Shown here piece after piece: positions 26,451 through 34,579 of a stretch of 64,000 nucleotides of DNA. The first letter of the stretch is position 1. Each line of letters opens with the position of its first letter. Below the pieces are notes generated by a model that was given only the letters and a program-made list of their open reading frames with translations, had not been told where the DNA came from and did no database searches. The DNA is from Brevibacillus sp. DP1.3A. GTDB taxonomy: Bacteria; Bacillota; Bacilli; Brevibacillales; Brevibacillaceae. A program made the position numbers and the translations under genes. The stretch covers positions 6,258,501 through 6,322,500 of the forward strand of contig NZ_CP085876.1 of the NCBI RefSeq assembly GCF_013284245.2, given 5' to 3'.

Positions 26451-26554
26451 TTCTCTTTCCCTCCCTGTTCTCTTACCACGGCGTCACAAAACTTGATGAG
26501 TGCAAAAAATACACCGAATGAAAGCGCCAAGAGCAGTATGGAAACCACGTCCAT
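26447..26554 (-). CDS. Small membrane peptide, first gene of the kdp operon
   Basis: 35 residues: one helix (VVSILLLALSFGVFFALIKF) and a charged C-terminus (CDAVVREQGGKEK). ATG 26554 has AGGAGGGA 8 bases before it. It shares ATGA with kdpF. Not a recognised Kdp subunit; its tail differs from KdpF. Possibly an extra accessory helix of the Kdp complex. Confidence 0.7.
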   Translation of the reverse strand: MDVVSILLLALSFGVFFALIKFCDAVVREQGGKEK

Positions 26555-26663
26555 GCAATGTCCCTCCTTTTTTGCCGTACTAACTATTCCGTGAAGTCTG
26601 GCCGACTCGTCTCTCTCGCTTCCCCTGTACAGGCCTTCTTTTTTGAAAAAACCTGCCATTTGG

Positions 26664-26806
26664 GAAAAAAATAGACCAATGCTTACGATTTCCCCGAAAG
26701 ATCGCCGCATTTGACCGAGCTGAAGATGAACAGACGAACGAAGTCGCCCGCTTCCGCGGCAAATAAAACGATCCTTTGTATCGGAGAAAAAGTACTCATT
26801 GGTCTA
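26664..26806 (-). terminator. Second, long terminator-like structure in the kdp leader
   Basis: Perfect ten-base arms TAGACCAATG (26797-26806 and 26672-26681) enclose about 115 bases with further pairings, ending in seven T. The arms resemble those of the opu leader terminator (ATAGGCCGAT). The 270 bases between the aptamer and this structure contain another hairpin (AAAACGG / CCGTTTT near 26894-26914) and no gene. Confidence 0.5.
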
Positions 26807-26974
26807 CCTAACGCCCAGCCGACTTGAAGTTGCCTTCTTTGCGTTTTGTCTCCCGTTTCCTTTTTCCGAAAACAGCTATTTACTTGTGAGTAAAACGGTC
26901 ATTAGCCGTTTTTGAGCAAAACGAAAAGACCTGCGTAACGTTTCGAGTCAACCCTTGTCGTCCCTCAATGGATA

Positions 26975-27003
26975 ACAAAAAGGCCTCCTCAAACAGGCGG
27001 TCT
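26975..27003 (-). terminator. Terminator next to the kdp riboswitch
   Basis: Minus strand CCGCCT-GTTTG-AGGAGG (one mismatch) followed by CCTTTTTGTT. A modest hairpin directly after the aptamer; the expected expression platform, but weak. Confidence 0.45.
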
Positions 27004-27009
27004 TTAGAC

Positions 27010-27148
27010 CTCCCTCGCTTTAGCCGACGAAGTTAGCTGACGGGTAGGATGGCGAAAGAGTTTCTCATCCCTCCCACGATTCATACGTGGGATTAACCCC
27101 TACTGATTGGGTCCTCCGTTCCCGAGTGCCTCGGGATTTGGCCATATT
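27010..27148 (-). ncRNA. c-di-AMP riboswitch (ydaO-yuaA class) before kdp
   Basis: The minus strand carries the conserved blocks of this class: AATCCCGAGG / CTCGGGAACGGAGG, ACCCAATCAGTAGGGGTTAA then TCC, AGGGATGAGA, and CATCCTACCCGTCAGCTAAC then TTCGTCGGC. These aptamers bind c-di-AMP and usually switch genes off, including K+ uptake systems. The promoter directly upstream is good, and kdp is the first operon downstream. Bases 26555-27314 contain only this leader. Confidence 0.9.
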
Positions 27149-27171
27149 TGCAATTGTTGGTTACGAGTCTC

Positions 27172-27200
27172 ATTATACGTCCGGCATAATCGGATGTTAA
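27172..27200 (-). promoter_or_regulatory. Promoter of the kdp operon
   Basis: -35 TTAACA (27195-27200), 17-base spacer, consensus -10 TATAAT (27172-27177); start expected about 27165, just before the riboswitch. Confidence 0.75.
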
Positions 27201-27314
27201 TGTCCTATTTCGGTCTTTTTTACACGATTTTTGCATTCTTTATCCGTGTAAGCGATTTAAACCTATCAGGCCTCATCCGATCATGATATTTCATCGTTTC
27301 TCTCCCTTTTTCAA

Positions 27315-29258
27315 TTATTTTCCCCATACCGCGAGAGCAGTCGTGCCTAATTGTTGCATCCATTCTTCCAATTGCTCGGCAGGCAATGGCTTACTACAGT
27401 AGTAGCCCTGCATTTCATCACAATGCTGCTCACGCAAAAAAGCCAGCTGAACTTCGTTTTCCACCCCCTCGGCCAGCACGTTCATTTGCAAGCTGTGCGC
27501 CATGGCTATGATCGACTTGGCGATGACGGCATCTTCGTTTTCTGTAATATCATTCACAAACGACCGATCGATCTTCAAGCGGTTAATGGGAAAATCACGC
27601 AAGTAGCTTAGCGAGGAGTAGCCTGTCCCAAAATCGTCGATGGACAGCCATATCCCCAGATTTTTCAGCTCATGTAGGATTCCGATGAACCGCGTGGCGT
27701 TTTGCATGACGGCACTTTCCGTAATCTCCAGCTCCAGGAATTGCGGCTGCATCTGCGTTTCTTGGAGCACCTGTTTGATCATGCCGACCAAATTCTCCTG
27801 CTGAAATTGGCGGGCTGATAGATTCACCGCTATACGCAGGGGAGGATAGCCTGCCTCTGCCCATGCTTTGTTTTGCTGACAAGCCGTTCGAAGCACCCAT
27901 TCCCCAATGGGCATAATCAAGCCCGTCTCTTCCGCCAGAGGGATAAATTCGGCTGGCGAGACCATGCCCCATTCAGGATGCCTCCACCTAAGCAGTGCCT
28001 CCACCCCGACCACCTGATTGGTTTTACAATCGAGCTGCGGCTGATAATGCAGGCAAAACTCATTGCGCTCCAACGCCTTGCGCAACTCCTGCTCGACTGC
28101 CAGCCGTTCCGCCGCATGAAGACTCATCGTAGACGAGTACAGGTTGTACCGATTCCTCCCCTTTTCTTTGGCACTGTACATGGCGGCATCTGCATGCTTC
28201 ATGAGGGTTTGCGTATCCTCCCCATCTCTCGGGAAAATACTGATCCCGATACTCGTCGTAACAATGCATTCCCGATCCTCCACCTGAAGCGGCGACTGCA
28301 AGGACGCAATGACCCGATCCGCCAACGCAATCACCTCTGTCTCGTCCGAAATCGCAGGAAAAATCATCGTAAACTCATCACCGCCCATGCGCGCCAATAT
28401 GCCTGCCGAGCCGACATTTTCCTTTAATCGATGAGAGAGCGACTGGAGCAAGCAGTCCCCGAAATAGTGCCCCAAGGAGTCGTTGATGTATTTAAAACGA
28501 TCCAAATCAAAAAACAGGATCGCCATCATCTGCCCTTGCTGCTTCGCCTGGGATAGCGCAATCGTCAGCTCCGCCTCGAAAAGTCGACGGTTCGGCAAGT
28601 CAGTCAGCGCATCGTGGTACGCCATGTGATTGATCGTCTGCTCTGCCTGCCTGCGATCTGTCACGTCGCGGATAATGCCTCGCAGCCCCGTGACACCTCC
28701 CGATTTTTCGCTGATTTTCACAATGGAGCCCTCCACTAAGCGCCTCTGACCGTCACGCTGGACAAACGCCCAGTCAATTTGCTGGACAGGCGTCCCGGTA
28801 TGCGACACCCACCGAAACGCGTGCTTTAGCTTCAGGACATCTTGCTTGCCCACGTACTCCTGATAGCTTGCTCCCAACAACTCATGCGCAGGTGCGCCAA
28901 GTATTTCAGAGAGTGCAGGATTCACAGCGAGAAACCGACCTCGCTCGTCCAATTCGTAATAACCGTCTTTGATGCTCTCCAATATCGAGCGAATCTTCCT
29001 TTCCTCGTTCTCCCAATACGTTTGTTCCAGCTGATGCGTATCACGGGCGTACCTCAGGGCCATTCGATAGCAGATAGCCATGATGATCAAGATAGGCACT
29101 AACCCGGCCAGCCATACACCTCCTCGCGTTTCCTCCGTCAAGAAGAGCAGCAACAAGATGATGACGAGCATGAGCGCGGCAACCGCAGCAGCCAGCTTTA
29201 ACGCCATTTGTTTTTGCCTCTCGATCCGTTGCTGCTCTAGCCATAGTCCCATACCCAT
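27315..29258 (-). CDS. Membrane PAS-GGDEF-EAL protein (c-di-GMP turnover)
   Basis: 647-residue protein with two membrane helices (about 22-42 and 49-66), a PAS domain (about 88-205), a GGDEF domain and an EAL domain. The cyclase site is intact (MGGDEF near 292-297); the RxxD inhibitory site before it is missing. The phosphodiesterase site is also intact (EALLR near 421, DDFGTGYSSL, LAEGVEN). It could therefore make or break c-di-GMP. The start lies right at the chemoreceptor stop codon (TAGGTGATG), indicating coupling. Last gene of a run beginning with kdpF2-kdpB2. Confidence 0.9.
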   Translation of the reverse strand: MGMGLWLEQQRIERQKQMALKLAAAVAALMLVIILLLLFLTEETRGGVWLAGLVPILIIMAICYRMALRYARDTHQLEQTYWENEERKIRSILESIKDGYYELDERGRFLAVNPALSEILGAPAHELLGASYQEYVGKQDVLKLKHAFRWVSHTGTPVQQIDWAFVQRDGQRRLVEGSIVKISEKSGGVTGLRGIIRDVTDRRQAEQTINHMAYHDALTDLPNRRLFEAELTIALSQAKQQGQMMAILFFDLDRFKYINDSLGHYFGDCLLQSLSHRLKENVGSAGILARMGGDEFTMIFPAISDETEVIALADRVIASLQSPLQVEDRECIVTTSIGISIFPRDGEDTQTLMKHADAAMYSAKEKGRNRYNLYSSTMSLHAAERLAVEQELRKALERNEFCLHYQPQLDCKTNQVVGVEALLRWRHPEWGMVSPAEFIPLAEETGLIMPIGEWVLRTACQQNKAWAEAGYPPLRIAVNLSARQFQQENLVGMIKQVLQETQMQPQFLELEITESAVMQNATRFIGILHELKNLGIWLSIDDFGTGYSSLSYLRDFPINRLKIDRSFVNDITENEDAVIAKSIIAMAHSLQMNVLAEGVENEVQLAFLREQHCDEMQGYYCSKPLPAEQLEEWMQQLGTTALAVWGK

Positions 29259-29261
29259 CAC

Positions 29262-30584
29262 CTATGTCTTGAATCTGCGAATCAAACTTTTTTGCTGGTG
29301 CGCCAGCTTGCTGAGTGAATCAATGCACTCACGAAATGCCTCCACCGCACTGTTTTGCTGATAGGCCGCTTGTGCCACTTGATCAGCCCGCTCAGATGCC
29401 GCCTTCGCGATTTGTGCCAGCTGACCCATTTGGGCTGTCACCGTCACCGTTTTGCCCGAGGTATGATCCAGCCCTGTCGCGACTTGCTTAATGTGCATGG
29501 ATACTTGCTGAACCGCCAGACTTATTTTTGCAAAAGCATCTCCTGCTTCCTTTACGACCGTCACGCCGGAAGCGACCTCTGTATTTCCGCCCTCGATGGA
29601 CCCTACTGCCCGGGCAACATCTTGTCGCATCTGTTCGAGCATGTCAGCGATCTGCTCCGCTGCTTGCCTGGATTGATCTGCGAGCTTTCTCACCTCCCCG
29701 GCTACGACGGCGAAGCCTTTGCCTGACGCTCCCGCTCGTGCCGCTTCAATTGCGGCATTGATCGCCAAAAGATTTGTCTGATTCGCCATCGCCTTAATGA
29801 TTGCCACACACGCTTCAATCTCCCTTGATCGCGTGCCCAGCTGCGTCACGGCTTTCTCGGTCGTGGTAAAAGCAGCCGCGATGTCTGCCATCTGCTGCAC
29901 GGTTTTCGCGATGACTTCCGTTCCCGTTTCGGCTGCCGCAGAGGCGCTTTTGGCTGATCCGAAAACATGCTGCGCGTACTCCTCCATTTGCTTCACAGCT
30001 TCTTCTACGCGTTCCATCGAATCGACGGTTTGATCGGAGCCTTTCATTTGCTCCCCAGCGCCATCCACCAGCTCTTGCATCGCTACGACAACCGATCGGC
30101 TGTTTTCCGTTGCCTGCAAGGCATTCGTCGCCAGCTCCTCAGAAGCATTCGCGACATGATCCGCTCCCGTACTGATTTGCCCGATCAAATTGCGCAAATT
30201 ACGCGCCATCTGGTTAATCGCTTGCGCTACCTGCCCCACCTCATCCTGCATAGCGATCTGAATCTCTGCTCCCGTCAAATCTCCTGCTGCCATTGTCTCT
30301 GTCGCATCAGCAATGACACGAATGGATCGGCTAATACGGCCAGAGATGATCCAGCCCAATCCGATGATCAAAACAAACATTCCAACACTCGTCACATAGA
30401 TGTAGGAAAGCTCCTCAAGCACGCTCTTTTCTACTTGCCTGATTGCATCTTCCCCAAGTCCCAAACTGGCATAGCGCACATTCATTTCAACCAGCTTTGT
30501 GTAATAGAGCTGCCCCAGCACTCCGATTAGCAGGGCCGCAGCGACAAAGCCGCACATGATTTTGGAACGCAACGATACGTTCAC
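29262..30584 (-). CDS. Methyl-accepting chemotaxis-type protein
   Basis: 440-residue chemoreceptor. Two membrane helices (about 9-28 and 62-82) enclose only a very short outside loop of about 35 residues, followed by HAMP and the signalling coiled coil with its tip (IIKAMANQTNLLAINAAIEAARAGASGKGFAVVAGEVRKLA, given here by family pattern E-A-A-R-A-G-E/A-x-G-x-G-F-A-V-V). GTG 30584 follows GGAGGTG; upstream codons in the same frame have no site. The tiny sensor loop suggests a membrane or internal signal. It starts 37 bases after kdpB2, in the same orientation. Confidence 0.9.
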   Translation of the reverse strand: MNVSLRSKIMCGFVAAALLIGVLGQLYYTKLVEMNVRYASLGLGEDAIRQVEKSVLEELSYIYVTSVGMFVLIIGLGWIISGRISRSIRVIADATETMAAGDLTGAEIQIAMQDEVGQVAQAINQMARNLRNLIGQISTGADHVANASEELATNALQATENSRSVVVAMQELVDGAGEQMKGSDQTVDSMERVEEAVKQMEEYAQHVFGSAKSASAAAETGTEVIAKTVQQMADIAAAFTTTEKAVTQLGTRSREIEACVAIIKAMANQTNLLAINAAIEAARAGASGKGFAVVAGEVRKLADQSRQAAEQIADMLEQMRQDVARAVGSIEGGNTEVASGVTVVKEAGDAFAKISLAVQQVSMHIKQVATGLDHTSGKTVTVTAQMGQLAQIAKAASERADQVAQAAYQQNSAVEAFRECIDSLSKLAHQQKSLIRRFKT

Positions 30585-30621
30585 GTGAGTACACCTCCGT
30601 ATGTCATTCATAGCTGTTTGG

Positions 30622-32622
30622 TTACCAGAACAGTTGCAGTCCCATATCAATCAGCTTGATTCCGATAAAAGGAAAAATGATTCCTCCTACGCCGTAAATC
30701 AACAGGTTCCGGACGAGAAGCTGGTTCGCATTCATTGGCACATAGCGCACTCCTCGCAAAGCCAGCGGGATTAACAGTGGGATAATGATCGCATTGAATA
30801 ATAGTGCGGATAGAACCGCACTGGACGGAGACTGCAGGTTCATGATGTTCAAAAGCTGCATCTCGGGTACTTGCTCGACCAGCATCGCAGGGATGATCGC
30901 AAAATACTTGGAAAAGTCGTTCGCGATACTAAAGGTCGTCAATGCGCCGCGGGTCATGAGAAGCTGCTTCCCGATGGAAATGACCTGCAAAATCTTCGTC
31001 GGGTCTGAATCGAGATCGACCATGTTAGCCGCTTCCTTCGCAGCCGTTGTCCCGCTGTTCATCGCGATGCCTACATCAGCTTGGGCCAGAGCTGGCGCAT
31101 CATTCGTGCCATCACCGGTCATCGCGACCATTTTCCCTTGTGCCTGCTCTTCCCGGACAATCCTGATTTTGTCCTCGGGCTTGCTCTCAGCGATGAAGTC
31201 ATCTACGCCTGCCTCTTTGGCGATGGTGACCGCTGTCAGTGGATTGTCGCCTGTGCACATCACGGTTCTGATGCCCATTTTCCGCAATTCTTCAAAACGC
31301 TCACGAATCCCCGGCTTCACCGTATCCTTCAAGTAAATCAAGCCAAGAACCTGACTGTCCTTGCATACAGCGAGCGGAGTACCGCCTTGCAGCGAGATTC
31401 GCGCGCTCTTTTCTTCAAGGTCTGGCGGCACCATGCCACCGTGCTCTCTGACATAGGCACTGATGGCGCTAACTGCTCCTTTTCGATAGTGGACGCCTTT
31501 GTAATTCAAACCGCTCATGCGCTCCTCGGCAGTAAACGGGATAATCTCTCCTTCGTACGCTTTGACATCGCAGACAACATGGTTTGCTTGGGCGAGCATC
31601 ATGACGGAGCTTCCCTCTGGCGTATCATCGAACAGCGAAGTGAGCACAGCGACTTCCATGAGCTCCTTCTGGTCGACTCCCGCTACAGGAACGAATTCTG
31701 CCGCCAGTCGGTTTCCGTACGTAATCGTGCCTGTCTTGTCCAAAATGATCGTGTTGACATCCCCAGCCGCTTCTACTGCCTTACCCGACATGGCAATGAC
31801 GCCAAAGCGGGTAACACGATCCATTCCCGCAATGCCAATGGCCGATAACAAGCCACCAATCGTGGTCGGAATGAGGCATACGAGCAAAACGACTAAAACG
31901 GAGATATCCAGCTCGATACCCACATACGAAGCAATCGGAACCAGCGTGACGACGACAATTAAAAAAATAAGCGTGAAGACGATGAGGACCGTATTTAAGG
32001 CAATTTCATTCGGAGCCTTTTGACGTTTGGCCCCTTCAATGAGCATAATCATCCGATCCAAAAAAGAGTCCCCGGGGTTCGTCGTAATTTTGACGACAAT
32101 AGAGTCACTAATGACACGTGTCCCACCCGTTACGGACGTCTGGTCACTGCCCGCCCTTTTGATGACCGGAGCCGACTCACCCGTGATCGCAGATTCATCA
32201 ATCGAGGCCAAACCATCGATAATGTCACCATCTCCTGGGATGATATCTCCTGTTTCGACCAAGACCCGATCACCTTTGCGCAGCTCGCCAGATGAAATAA
32301 CCTGCACACTGCCATCGGCTTTGAGTCGCTTGGCCTCCGTATCCCGCTTGGCTCGCCGCAATGTATCTGCTTGTGCTTTCCCGCGTCCTTCTGCCAATGC
32401 CTCAGCAAAATTCGCGAACAACACCGTGAATAATAAAACGGAAAAAACGACTGTATTCCACCCTACCTGATCCTCCGTACCAAAATACTTCGGAAACAAC
32501 AGCATCAGCAAAATCAGAACCGTCCCGAGCTCTACGACAAACAGCACGGGATTCGATTTCATGACAAGCGGATTCAGCTTGCGAAAACTATCAAGCAGGG
32601 CCTTTCCTATCAATTGTTTCAT
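30622..32622 (-). CDS. kdpB: Second KdpB-type ATPase subunit, no kdpA/kdpC partner
   Basis: 666-residue paralogue of KdpB. All catalytic motifs are intact: TGESAPVIK, CLIPTTIGGLLSAIGIAGMDRV, DKTGTITYGN, TAEERMSGLNYKG, CTGDNPLTA and TGDGTNDAPALAQADVG. Its N-terminus (KALLDSFRKLNPLVMKSNP) also matches KdpB. No kdpA or kdpC lies beside it; a KdpF-like peptide precedes it and a chemoreceptor follows. It may pair with KdpA/KdpC of the kdp operon 4 kb away, replace KdpB in some condition, or have become a sensor. ATG 32622 follows GGAGGAG. Confidence 0.92.
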   Translation of the reverse strand: MKQLIGKALLDSFRKLNPLVMKSNPVLFVVELGTVLILLMLLFPKYFGTEDQVGWNTVVFSVLLFTVLFANFAEALAEGRGKAQADTLRRAKRDTEAKRLKADGSVQVISSGELRKGDRVLVETGDIIPGDGDIIDGLASIDESAITGESAPVIKRAGSDQTSVTGGTRVISDSIVVKITTNPGDSFLDRMIMLIEGAKRQKAPNEIALNTVLIVFTLIFLIVVVTLVPIASYVGIELDISVLVVLLVCLIPTTIGGLLSAIGIAGMDRVTRFGVIAMSGKAVEAAGDVNTIILDKTGTITYGNRLAAEFVPVAGVDQKELMEVAVLTSLFDDTPEGSSVMMLAQANHVVCDVKAYEGEIIPFTAEERMSGLNYKGVHYRKGAVSAISAYVREHGGMVPPDLEEKSARISLQGGTPLAVCKDSQVLGLIYLKDTVKPGIRERFEELRKMGIRTVMCTGDNPLTAVTIAKEAGVDDFIAESKPEDKIRIVREEQAQGKMVAMTGDGTNDAPALAQADVGIAMNSGTTAAKEAANMVDLDSDPTKILQVISIGKQLLMTRGALTTFSIANDFSKYFAIIPAMLVEQVPEMQLLNIMNLQSPSSAVLSALLFNAIIIPLLIPLALRGVRYVPMNANQLLVRNLLIYGVGGIIFPFIGIKLIDMGLQLFW

Positions 32623-32696
32623 AGCTCCTCCACATGCAATAACGCATAGATCAAATATAGAAAAATACCAACAGCAAAAATGGAGACGATCACCAC
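32619..32696 (-). CDS. KdpF-like peptide of the second kdp unit
   Basis: 25 residues starting at GTG 32696 (a second GTG follows directly): VVIVSIFAVGIFLYLIYALL then HVEEL. One helix ending like KdpF (YLIYALLxxEE). Its stop overlaps the kdpB2 start (ATGA). A purine-rich GAGGGGG lies 12 bases upstream. Too short for usual gene calling; supported by size, sequence likeness and coupling. Confidence 0.65.
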   Translation of the reverse strand: MVIVSIFAVGIFLYLIYALLHVEEL

Positions 32697-32789
32697 AGGA
32701 ATGTTTTCCCCCTCTTTTTTCGTAGGTTGACAGCCCCAAGACGGCTGAGTAATATTAGGCACAATGATAAATTATGGGAGGTATGGCGT

Positions 32790-33158
32790 TTGGCCATCTC
32801 TAACAAAAAAAAGCTGGAAGCCGAAATCAGCGAAGCATTCATAAAATTTCAGCGCGAACTGATTGGACGAGGTCCACAGGAAGCGAAGACCTACATCGTC
32901 GGTGATATGGTCATCGTCAGATTCAAAGGTGTTCTCACCGTCGAAGAAAAGCATCTGTCCAGTCACGATAAAGGTCGCCGCATCGTAAAAGAAATGCGCG
33001 AGGTTCTCCGTGAAATGTACAGCGAAGAATCGGAAGAAATCGTAGAAAAGCTGACAAGCCACAAGGTACTATCGAGTCATAGCGACATCAGCACGAAAAT
33101 GGGTGAACGGATCGAGGTTTATGTATTGGACAAGGACCTCGAAAAAATGTTGGGCTAA
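32790..33158 (+). CDS. DUF2294-type protein
   Basis: 122-residue soluble protein. The pattern (AEISEAFIKFQRELIGRGP, TYIVGDMVIVRFKGVLT, EEIVEKLTSHKVLSSHSDIS, ERIEVYVLDKDLE) is that of the small DUF2294 family, sometimes annotated near Na+ transport, with no proven role. TTG 32790 is preferred since GGGAGG stands 8-9 bases before it. Transcribed away from the kdpB2 operon; a terminator follows. Confidence 0.75.
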   Translation: MAISNKKKLEAEISEAFIKFQRELIGRGPQEAKTYIVGDMVIVRFKGVLTVEEKHLSSHDKGRRIVKEMREVLREMYSEESEEIVEKLTSHKVLSSHSDISTKMGERIEVYVLDKDLEKMLG

Positions 33159-33172
33159 TTTTACGAAATGCG

Positions 33173-33205
33173 GCTCCGCCTTCATTTACAGGCGGAGCCT
33201 TTTCT
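33173..33205 (+). terminator. Intrinsic terminator
   Basis: Perfect stem GGCTCCGCC / GGCGGAGCC followed by TTTTCT. Confidence 0.85.
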
Positions 33206-33214
33206 ATTCCTCTC

Positions 33215-33625
33215 TTACCCACTCATCTGTTCAGCCAACCAGCCGTAGCCTTTATACCCGGGCTGGCTCACAATGACGTGATTCGCTCCGAGCGCCTTGT
33301 ATAACATCGCGTTCCGATGCTCCTGCGTCATCACAAAAATCCGGCAGGTGCCCAACTGCTTGAACAGTGTCAGCAAGTCACGTCCCTCCGTCCACTCATC
33401 GGGAAAGATGTAGACGGAATGGTAGAGCAGAAAGGATTCCTGATCGCGGTAGCACTCGTCAAATGAGATGGGCAAAAAACGCTGAATCGTCTTGTCTCCA
33501 GGCCCCGCAGTCAATGAAAAGGCACCGGGATTCCTCCCCCAAAAAGCTGGCAAACTGTCGCAGCATAGTGTCTGAACAAAAGAAGTGAATGCTTCTCCCT
33601 TGCCAATTACGAGATAATGCTTCAT
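33215..33625 (-). CDS. Unknown protein at the end of the betaine-transporter operon
   Basis: 136-residue protein. The N-terminus HYLVIGKGEAFTSF and the later RIFVMTQEHRNAMLYKALGANHVIV look like alternating strands and helices of a small alpha/beta fold, possibly related to nucleotide- or redox-binding domains, but no motif is decisive. It lies 18 bases after the substrate-binding-protein gene in the same orientation and is probably co-transcribed. Confidence 0.65.
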   Translation of the reverse strand: MKHYLVIGKGEAFTSFVQTLCCDSLPAFWGRNPGAFSLTAGPGDKTIQRFLPISFDECYRDQESFLLYHSVYIFPDEWTEGRDLLTLFKQLGTCRIFVMTQEHRNAMLYKALGANHVIVSQPGYKGYGWLAEQMSG

Positions 33626-33643
33626 AGCAGCGCCTCCCCTTCC

Positions 33644-34579
33644 TTATTGGAGATCCTCAATGGACGAGATGTTCATGTACGAAGGAACCACGAGTCCGAT
33701 TTTGGTTCCTTCGAGATTCGGACCCAAATCCTCGATTTGCCCACCAAATTTTTTCACATAGCTCTTATCTGTAGACGGCAGCCAAGCCGCAACCATCCCA
33801 TCTACATCCCCAATGGCCACTCCTGCCCACATCGGTCCAGTCTGCACCTGACTCAATTCGACTTCATACCCCAGCTTCTTCTCCAGCACATGCTCTACGA
33901 CATGCGTGCTGGCAATCTCGGAATCCCATGCTACATAAGCGAGAGTTAGTTTCTCTTTTTGAACAGGCTTAATGCCCTCCACCCATTTCGCTACTTTGGC
34001 TTCGTTGTTTTTTACCCATTCCGCAGCGGCCACTTCTGGATCTTTTCCGTCAATCATTTGAACCATGACCGACTCCATATCGGCTGGCTCCCACCAGAAC
34101 TTATCCAGAAATTGATAGGCAGCAGGCTGATCCTCCTTCAGCCCTTTGCGCACGATGGTATGGATTTGTTCCGCTCCGCCAAAGCCGTTCTTCGGATCCG
34201 CCAAATATTTCAAATCCATCTTTTTAAACATCCAATGCGGTGTCCAGCCCGTAATGATAATCGGTTCCTTCGCTTCGTACGCCTTGATCAAAGCTGCTGT
34301 CATCGCTGCATCTGAGCCTTCGACAAGCTGCCACTTATCCAAGCCATACAGGTTCATGACTTCCTCTGTCTTCACCATCGAGCCAGCTCCTGCGTCGATT
34401 CCGATGATTTTGTAGTCGAGCTTTTCTCCTAGCGCGTTGTCCGACGTCTCAGAAGGAATAGGACCGATCACCGTTGCTGTCGGTATTTGTGTGTTTGTGT
34501 TTTGGCTGGAGCAGCCTGCAAGCCAAGCTGTCGCTCCCATCATCACTGCCAGTAAAGCTGGAACCGTTTTGTTCATCAT
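33644..34579 (-). CDS. opuAC: Glycine-betaine-type ABC transporter substrate-binding lipoprotein
   Basis: 311-residue OpuAC-family lipoprotein with signal peptide and lipobox (AWLAGC, Cys about residue 22). Domain features include DAGAGSMVKTEEVM, IIITGWTPHWMF, LAYVAWDSEIAST and DGMVAAWLPSTDKSYVKKFGG; the aromatic-rich segments would cage a quaternary amine. ATG 34579 follows AAGGAGAG. Its start overlaps the permease stop by four bases. The open frame continues upstream but has no site there. Confidence 0.9.
   Translation of the reverse strand: MMNKTVPALLAVMMGATAWLAGCSSQNTNTQIPTATVIGPIPSETSDNALGEKLDYKIIGIDAGAGSMVKTEEVMNLYGLDKWQLVEGSDAAMTAALIKAYEAKEPIIITGWTPHWMFKKMDLKYLADPKNGFGGAEQIHTIVRKGLKEDQPAAYQFLDKFWWEPADMESVMVQMIDGKDPEVAAAEWVKNNEAKVAKWVEGIKPVQKEKLTLAYVAWDSEIASTHVVEHVLEKKLGYEVELSQVQTGPMWAGVAIGDVDGMVAAWLPSTDKSYVKKFGGQIEDLGPNLEGTKIGLVVPSYMNISSIEDLQ

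Noticed and set aside
26664..26900. Second known riboswitch such as M-box in the kdp leader
   Set aside because: A CGTTAGGT stretch recalls the M-box, but the other conserved M-box blocks are missing.
32623..32739. N-terminal extension of KdpB2
   Set aside because: The extra residues do not resemble KdpB, and the region in another frame encodes a KdpF-like peptide ending at the GGAGGAG-supported start.
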